Shown one piece after another: positions 30,271-31,883 of a stretch of 31,883 bases of DNA. The stretch spans positions 6,957 through 38,839 of the forward strand of contig JH153565.1 of assembly GCA_000226015.1 (NCBI GenBank), read 5' to 3'. A model generated the notes under the pieces. That model was not told where the DNA came from. It saw only the letters and a program-made list of their open reading frames with translations, and made no database searches. Both the position numbers and the translations under genes were made by a program. This DNA is from Mnemiopsis leidyi. Lineage: Eukaryota; Ctenophora; Tentaculata; Lobata; Bolinopsidae. Position 1 is the stretch's first letter. The number at the start of each line of letters is the position of its first letter.

Positions 30271-31883
30271 ATGGCTGAAGGAGGTACTCACCCACAGTTT
30301 TGTATTTTTATTTGTTACACCTGTATTCGGGCTTTAACAGTTTTTTTATCGAAAACTTTTCAAATTTTACAGAACAGCAATGTAACATACAAACTTTTTC
30401 GAATCAAAATGCTTCCCACTGTAAAATATGACGGGACACCAAAACACGATAAGATGTGCGGCAAGCCACACTCGCAAAATATGGGCCCCTTATACTGAAG
30501 GGGCTCCTGGAAGATTTTAGATCTTTTAATAGAGACACAATTCATTTCACCCTCAATCACTATTTCCCGGTCTGGGAGGTTTTTAACACGCAATTCATTT
30601 AGTGCAGTTTGGTTTCAGTTTAAGTATTGCAAAGAATTTTTATTTTAATTTGCTTATTAATGATCAAGCACAAATCATACTGCTTAATGAATTAATGTAT
30701 TGTATCTCATTGAATCTTTTACAGGTATAAGTGGTCTCTTTTCCCGATTTACTGGAAGTGGCAGAGGGAATACCCAAGGAGCTTTAGATGGAACAAATAT
30801 TGACAAACGCACAATTGAGAAGTAAGATTCTATTCTAAGATTATGTTGACCTGCTACCATTGATTATAATGTGTCCCCATCTAAAACTTCACTTTAACCT
30901 TATTTTACTTTGTAAGTGAATGATAATATGAAATTTGCTGATACAGAGTTTTTGTCAATAACTTCAGGGTGCAAAGATTTCTGGAAAAACTGGTGAAACT
31001 TTGCAGTAACCCCCAACTTGGGTTAAAACGATCTCCTCCTTACCTTCTTGATCTTCTGCCTCACATGTTTCAAGTAAGTTTAACTTTTATTCCTTACCTT
31101 CTTGATCTTCCGCTCACATGTTTCAAGTTAGTTTAACTTTTATTCTTTACCTTCTTGATCTTCTGCCTCACATGTTTCAAGTTAGTTCAACTCACTTTTA
31201 TCGGTTTTAATCAATAATCAATACAGTAGGTAATTGATCCTGATTTATTGAAAATTTAATTTACCTCAATTTTACTTCCAAAATTCTCAAAAATCGTGTT
31301 ATTGTATCTAGTGTTATTGTATCTTAGTAACAAGGAATTTTGTTGTAGACCCTGTCAGAGATCTTCAAGCAGTATGACAGCAGAATGAGCGATCTCAACT
31401 CTAACCAGTACTTCAGATTATTCATCGATAACATTTGTAACAAGGTATTGTTTTCCTTCTACAGTCTAGCTCTTTGCTCAGCTCACGAGATACGGCTTGA
31501 TTTGTTGTTCCAGTACGTTTGTGAGCATAAACTGATAGCAAAATAAGTTCAGTCGATCGCCATTTTGAAAACTACTGGTTTCCCCAACATTTCTAAACAT
31601 TCCTTCGTTTATACAGTTGAAACGAGGAATCAAGCTGTTCCGTGACACTCGTAACGTATACAACGAGAACAGTACAGAAAGAAAAACCCTGACCCGCCTA
31701 TCTCTTCATATCAGTCACATGTTGTATGAACTGAGAGCGCTTTTTCCCAACAGGTTTGTAGTCAGGTTGTAATCACATGTTGTATGAACTGAGAGCGTTA
31801 TTTCCCAACAGGTTTGTAGTCAGGTTGTAATCACATGTTGTATGAACTGAGAGCGTTATTTCCCAACAGGTTTGTAGTCAGGT
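30271..31883 (+). CDS. CBL: E3 ubiquitin ligase CBL, N-terminal part (partial, runs off the window)
   Basis: CBL binds phosphotyrosine on activated receptor kinases through its N-terminal TKB region and ubiquitinates them with a RING domain that would lie beyond this window. Exons seen: 30271-30283 (MAEG plus one base), 30725-30821, 30968-31073, 31349-31444, 31617-31753. Together they give 149 codons plus two bases in one frame. After a Gly/Ser-rich start (GISGLFSRFTGSGRG) comes the four-helix bundle of the TKB domain: IEKVQRFLEKLVKLCSNP, SPPYLLDLLPHMFQ, then IFKQYDSRM, and LTRLSLHISHMLYELRALFP. EF-hand, SH2 and RING parts are not in view. The ATG has a good context (caacaATGG). The first exon is the least certain: it is inferred from phase and from GAG|GTACTC. 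Ends of exons 3 and 5 are tandemly duplicated with their donors. Confidence 0.93.
30310..30577 (-). mobile_element. SINE copy C, interrupted, in CBL intron 1
   Basis: 30310-30340 (tttgttacacctgtattcgg) and 30491-30577 (from tatactgaaggggctcctgg to cggtctggg) match successive parts of the SINE body at 28866-29036. About 150 bp of unrelated sequence lies between them. Confidence 0.75.
31041..31200 (+). repeat. tandem triplication (53-54 bp) of the CBL exon 3 end and 5' splice site
   Basis: Copies begin at 31041, 31095 and 31148 with taccttcttgatctt. Each holds the exon end (cacatgtttcaa) and a donor: GTAAGT at 31074 (real), GTTAGT at 31127 and 31181. Only the first copy is contiguous with exon 3. 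Confidence 0.93.
31715..31883 (+). repeat. 58-bp tandem repeat of the CBL exon 5 end and 5' splice site, three copies up to the window edge
   Basis: Copies begin at 31715, 31773 and 31831 with tcacatgttgtatgaactga. Each contains the exon end (cccaacag) and donor GTTTGT, with GT at 31754, 31812 and 31870. The array may continue beyond the window. Reading past the first donor meets TAA within the unit. Confidence 0.93.

Overview
The window is animal (metazoan) nuclear DNA. It is AT-rich, full of spliceosomal introns and rich in tandem repeats and small transposon remnants. Three conserved housekeeping or signalling genes could be rebuilt exon by exon, with GT-AG introns and a continuous reading frame. 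They are SSRP1 (FACT subunit, minus strand, 5460-10714, 15 coding exons, 675 codons), AKT/PKB kinase (plus strand, 14379-25936, 13 coding exons, 468 codons) and the 5' end of CBL (plus strand, from 30271 to the window edge, 5 exons seen). A rhodopsin-family GPCR lies at 3001-4053. The gene content and divergence suggest an invertebrate. The sequence does not tell me which phylum.

Layout. 1-3000: gene-poor, with a TCTA-type microsatellite, an inverted pair of Gly/Tyr-rich minisatellite blocks and a 41-bp palindrome. 3001-4220: GPCR with a nearby poly(A) signal. 4220-5459: a 94-bp tandem triplication. 5460-10714: SSRP1, whose introns hold a SINE copy, a pogo-like MITE, a 49-bp tandem array and a long polypurine tract. 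10715-14378: a decayed jockey-type LINE reverse transcriptase whose last frame runs on into an SGNH-hydrolase-like ORF. 14379-25936: AKT, with large repeat-filled introns containing a truncated retroelement with target-site duplication, a second MITE and several minisatellites. 25937-30270: intergenic, with a nested dispersed-repeat island (26.7-28.1 kb) and a tRNA-headed SINE. 30271-end: CBL.

The three conserved genes act in different processes: nucleosome reorganisation, PI3K-AKT signalling, and ubiquitination of tyrosine-kinase receptors. I see no operon-like linkage; the grouping is probably incidental.

The most unusual signals concern splicing. (1) At five exon edges in AKT and CBL the splice junction itself, with flanking exon and intron, is tandemly duplicated 2 to 6 times. 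One case gives five 3' splice sites exactly 39 bp apart, all in frame. (2) Fifteen of 31 inferred 5' splice sites have T or C at intron position +3, and every one of those follows an exonic G. (3) SSRP1 and AKT both have a 3' splice site 1-2 nt before the start codon, as expected for spliced-leader trans-splicing or a 5'UTR intron. All exon boundaries come from reading the sequence and from remembered protein families. No alignment or transcript data were available.
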